Shown: positions 60,996 through 64,000 of the stretch, piece after piece
How the letters are laid out: every line of letters begins with the position of its first letter
How positions within the stretch are numbered: position 1 is the first letter of the stretch
Assembly: GCA_963920665.1 (NCBI GenBank)
Contig: OY987265.1
Span: forward strand, 11,289,001-11,353,000
Length of the DNA: 64,000 nucleotides
Direction: 5' to 3'
Source of the DNA: Straminergon stramineum
Lineage: Eukaryota; Streptophyta; Bryopsida; Hypnales; Calliergonaceae
The notes under the pieces: generated by a model
What the model was told of the DNA's origin: nothing
The model's database searches: none
What the model saw: the letters and a program-made list of their open reading frames with translations, nothing else
Position numbers and translations under genes: made by a program

Positions 60996-61187
60996 TACAC
61001 TGAATAGGGGTATTAAGGAGACTTGTACTAATTAATTGACATTTCACACTATATAAATATTTGCCTTTGTTGTACATCAATGGTCATTGAAGTGTCCGAA
61101 GGATGTGCATCATGTTTCAAACATCTACAATTTCCCAGAACCAGTCCCTTCAATTTTTTGGTCCCCTTAATACCCATATTCAGTGTA
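60996..61187. mobile_element. Miniature inverted-repeat element with TA duplication
   Basis: 60998-61185 (188 bp) has ends CACTGAATAGGGGTATTAAG and the inverse CACTGAATATGGGTATTAAG, 25 bp long with two differences, flanked by TA on both sides. It is non-coding. A TA target suggests a Tc1/mariner-type source. Confidence 0.8.
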
Positions 61188-63149
61188 GTTACTAAGAATC
61201 GTGTAAAGAAATAGAAGTTGCAATAATGAAAAAAAGTACAGAAGTTTGAAAGATGAACATACCAAAGCTATGCACGAATTTGTGAATGATAGTCCAGTCC
61301 ATTCACCAATGAAGAGGCTCCACGATCTTGAAAAAACAAATTAAAAGAAGTTAGTTAATGGTTTAAAAAAGTGCATTGAAATAACAAGTGCACGTGGAAG
61401 AAGGAACATACATAAAAAGAAATACAGACAATGAACAATGTCATGAAAGGAGATGCGTAGTGAAGTACAGAGTGCTGACCTCAAAGCCTTCAGGGTGAAA
61501 AGACCTTCAACCTTCAACTTACAAGAATACATACTAGTTCTGCCTCAGCATTCCTAACCAACCATCTGCTTAGCAAATGGAAATGTGACACTTGTTTTCA
61601 ATTAGGCAGAATAATTATAAAGGTATTGCACAATGACAATGCATACAATGCCACCTGTTACTTGGTGACAAAACTTGTCTTAAAATGGTCTAATTAGGTG
61701 AAGTTGAACTAAATGCTTGGGGTGGCAGAGGCAGCTGCTCTGGCTGGTGTGTTGAAATGTTCTTGAACAGGGAAGGCCCCAGGGTAGGAATAGGAACTAG
61801 GAAGTGACACCCACCACACTTTTAGAGGCATCAAGTCATGGAGATGTAGCTGTGCTGGACTTGTACTACAGTGATGTTCACCAATTGCTGACTTCTATAT
61901 TTTGTTGGTCAGTGCACAGTGTGACAAATAAGATATCCCCAGGCTAAGATCTTCTTCATGCAACAAAAGTGAGAGGGCATCATCTAAATTAGTGATTCCA
62001 GTAAGTTATGTTACATTGTCCTTATGCTTGAATTAGAGACAACCTTCAGTTCACTCATGCCCACCTACTTCAATCTGCAGCTCATGTATGCAGATCCTGC
62101 CATTCAAGGAGGTTTGAATTGAAGAAAGTTGGAAACACCCAAGGTAGGTGGGTAAGAAAGCCCCTATTTAACAACTGAAACTAAATTTGGGAAGTTGAAA
62201 CTTTATGAAATATTTTTCAGTGAATTTTCCTAGAAAGACAAATGAAAATGGCATCTAATCCAAGTTCTTTCATTTGTTTTGGAGCTTTGTGGAATAAGTT
62301 ATGAATTTTGGAAGTTGAAATGGCACAGGGCTTTAAAATTGCCCACCTCTTCAAGAGTACACTACTTGTACATCATTGATACAACAAAAAATCAAAATGT
62401 ACAAATAGTTTGAATTTGAGGTGCTCTACAATTGTAGATCTACAATGTTTTAATAAACTCCAACCGTAAAAACATGAAACTCAACAATTTAGTGTAGTTG
62501 GAAGCACCTTTATTTAGAGAAAATAATTTAGTAGTATTATCATTTGAAAATTGTGAATACTAAAAATAAAGATTTTTGGTAAGGCATGTCATATCTATGA
62601 ATTTTCAAAGTGGAACTTCCAAAGCCATTGAAAATGCTCCAAAACTCGATTTAGAAACCAAAATCCAGTGAAATGAACAATCAACCAATGGTAAATAAGG
62701 AAGATACCAACACTCATAACTATGAATTTGAGGATTATAAACATGATTTCTATTGATAGATATCCAACAAATGATTGGAGCATATTAGTAGGCAAAAAAT
62801 TAATTTGTTTGCACTTTCAAATGTCTTATTCAGACACTATGAATATAAATTGTGAATTTTAAAAAAGATGACTATAAATGCACCTAATACCAACAATAGG
62901 ATTTAATATTTAGGTGTAGTACATCCTTGTAATCACATCTATTCACTTCCAAAGATTTCCAAGATTTTAGAGGAGATGATTATGAATACAAAGAGGATTA
63001 TGGCTATTGCTACCTTATAGGAATTCTACAATGACACTTTCAAGGACATAATTTAATGGAAGTGTACTTGTTAGGAGTGGATATAGGGATTTGTCCAGGT
63101 GTTTTCACCTTACTTCGTATACATATTTGAAGGTTTGACCTTTTTTCCA
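61188..63149. other. Intergenic, no gene seen
   Basis: Only short open frames without motifs. The part at about 61700-62110 is a little less AT-rich. No splice-linked frame was found. Confidence 0.45.
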
Positions 63150-63731
63150 TTAACCCCTAAGCGCTCCAACATCCATTTCCTAGACAATGAACAAATCATA
63201 ACTCAAGTTTCATCCATCTAACTCCTTGGATGAAAGTCATCCTAATTTGAGGAGGTACTCTATGAAGTTGTTGTTCTATCTAAGGGTAGGATTTGGTATT
63301 AATATACTACATATTTTTCTAAAATTTCAAATTTGCAAGCATGTGAAGTGGTTGACCAAGCAAAAACTGCATTGACTAGTTCAAAATTGGATTTGCCTAA
63401 ATGAGGTCATAAATTTTGAAAACACAAAAATTTCAAAAAAATGAGCATGTGAAGAGAACCTCATTTCAAATCCATTCCAGCAAATTTTACTCAGAAACTG
63501 ATAATATTTTCCTTGAATCACATTTAGAAGGATTTTTGAAATTTTCCTTTCAAAATTTATCAAAAATTATTGGTGATAACATTGATGAATCTAATTGTAC
63601 TGATGGAATCTATGACTAAAAACCTACAACTTTTATTTGTATGTCAATTTCGAAATATGCTTGTAAATTGTACTTTATAATTTTTCTGAAATTGTTAAAT
63701 CTGGAGATGACTCTGGACGTTTAGGGGCTAA
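63150..63731. mobile_element. TTAA-family element, copy I (short variant)
   Basis: 63154-63727 is 574 bp, starting CCCCTAAGCGCTCCAAC after TTAA and ending GGACGTTTAGGGG before CTAA. The ends match the family, but the interior is different and shorter. It would be a second subfamily. Confidence 0.6.
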
Positions 63732-63870
63732 AATTAAGAAATCCAAATCCAAATTTATGCATGATTGTACATACCTGCTGTGACATTCCATCTTGGAAAT
63801 GCATGCACAGGGCACAAAGCTTGACAGCTTCTAGGCACACTAGCAGAAAGAATAATCTTCAGCATCTAAG

Positions 63871-64000
63871 TTAACCCCTAAATGTATTTGACTATGTTTT
63901 CACCAAAAACGTTCAGAAATTGCCATTTATAGCACAAAAATCAAATTTAAGAAAAAAAACATTTTTGAACACAAGTAACCGTAGGATCTTGTAGTAAGTT
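63871..64000 (+). mobile_element. TTAA-family element, copy J (cut by window end)
   Basis: TTAACCCCTAAATGTATTTG at 63871 continues collinear with copy D (GACTATGTTTTCACC, ACATTTTTGAACACA, AGGATCTTGTAGTA) to the last base. The right end lies outside the window. Confidence 0.75.

Overview
The window looks like nuclear DNA of a land plant or close streptophyte relative. It is AT-rich and gene-poor, its introns are GT-AG, and it carries a plant-type ASHR3-like histone methyltransferase plus CACTA, Stowaway-like and Mutator-like small transposons. A HypX/HoxX-like gene and TTAA-flanked elements make me favour a non-flowering lineage (bryophyte, lycophyte or fern), but the sequence alone does not settle this. 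No rRNA, tRNA or CRISPR array was recognised.

Layout: 1-30.2 kb is intergenic and filled with decayed repeats: TTAA-flanked elements, a CACTA element with its target duplication (17208-18896), a second inverted-repeat family (19898-20671 and 26687-27434), a small Stowaway element and several foldback hairpins. At 30428-32557 (+) lies one uninterrupted 709-codon gene for a HypX/HoxX-like protein (formyl-tetrahydrofolate hydrolase/transferase domain fused to a crotonase domain) with a plant-like N-terminal extension. At 36051-42526 (-) lies a 14-exon gene for an ASHR3-like protein with PHD, AWS, SET and post-SET modules. All 14 exons sum to a whole number of codons (893 aa). A degenerate tandem array lies in its upstream region.

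From 46 to 60 kb is the most unusual part. A Mutator-type foldback element with a 9-bp target duplication and a 13-bp minisatellite precede a two-exon gene (48143-50098, +) for a 473-aa BAH-like protein. Facing it is an 11-exon gene (59757-55454, -) for a roughly 1000-residue protein with an RNase-H/DDE-like layout: D, then D followed by CPWC, then E. I infer that the convergent pair is a two-gene DNA transposon of a lineage I cannot name. The large gene has an in-frame stop and one join that is 1 nt out of frame, so this copy is probably dead. The gap between the two genes holds five copies or fragments of the TTAA/CCCCTAAA family. At least ten members of that family occur in the window, two of them exactly 921 bp long. 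TTAA flanks suggest PiggyBac- or Kolobok-like mobilisation, but no transposase for them was found here.

The host genes (HypX-like, ASHR3-like) show no functional link to each other. The two candidate transposon genes probably work together.
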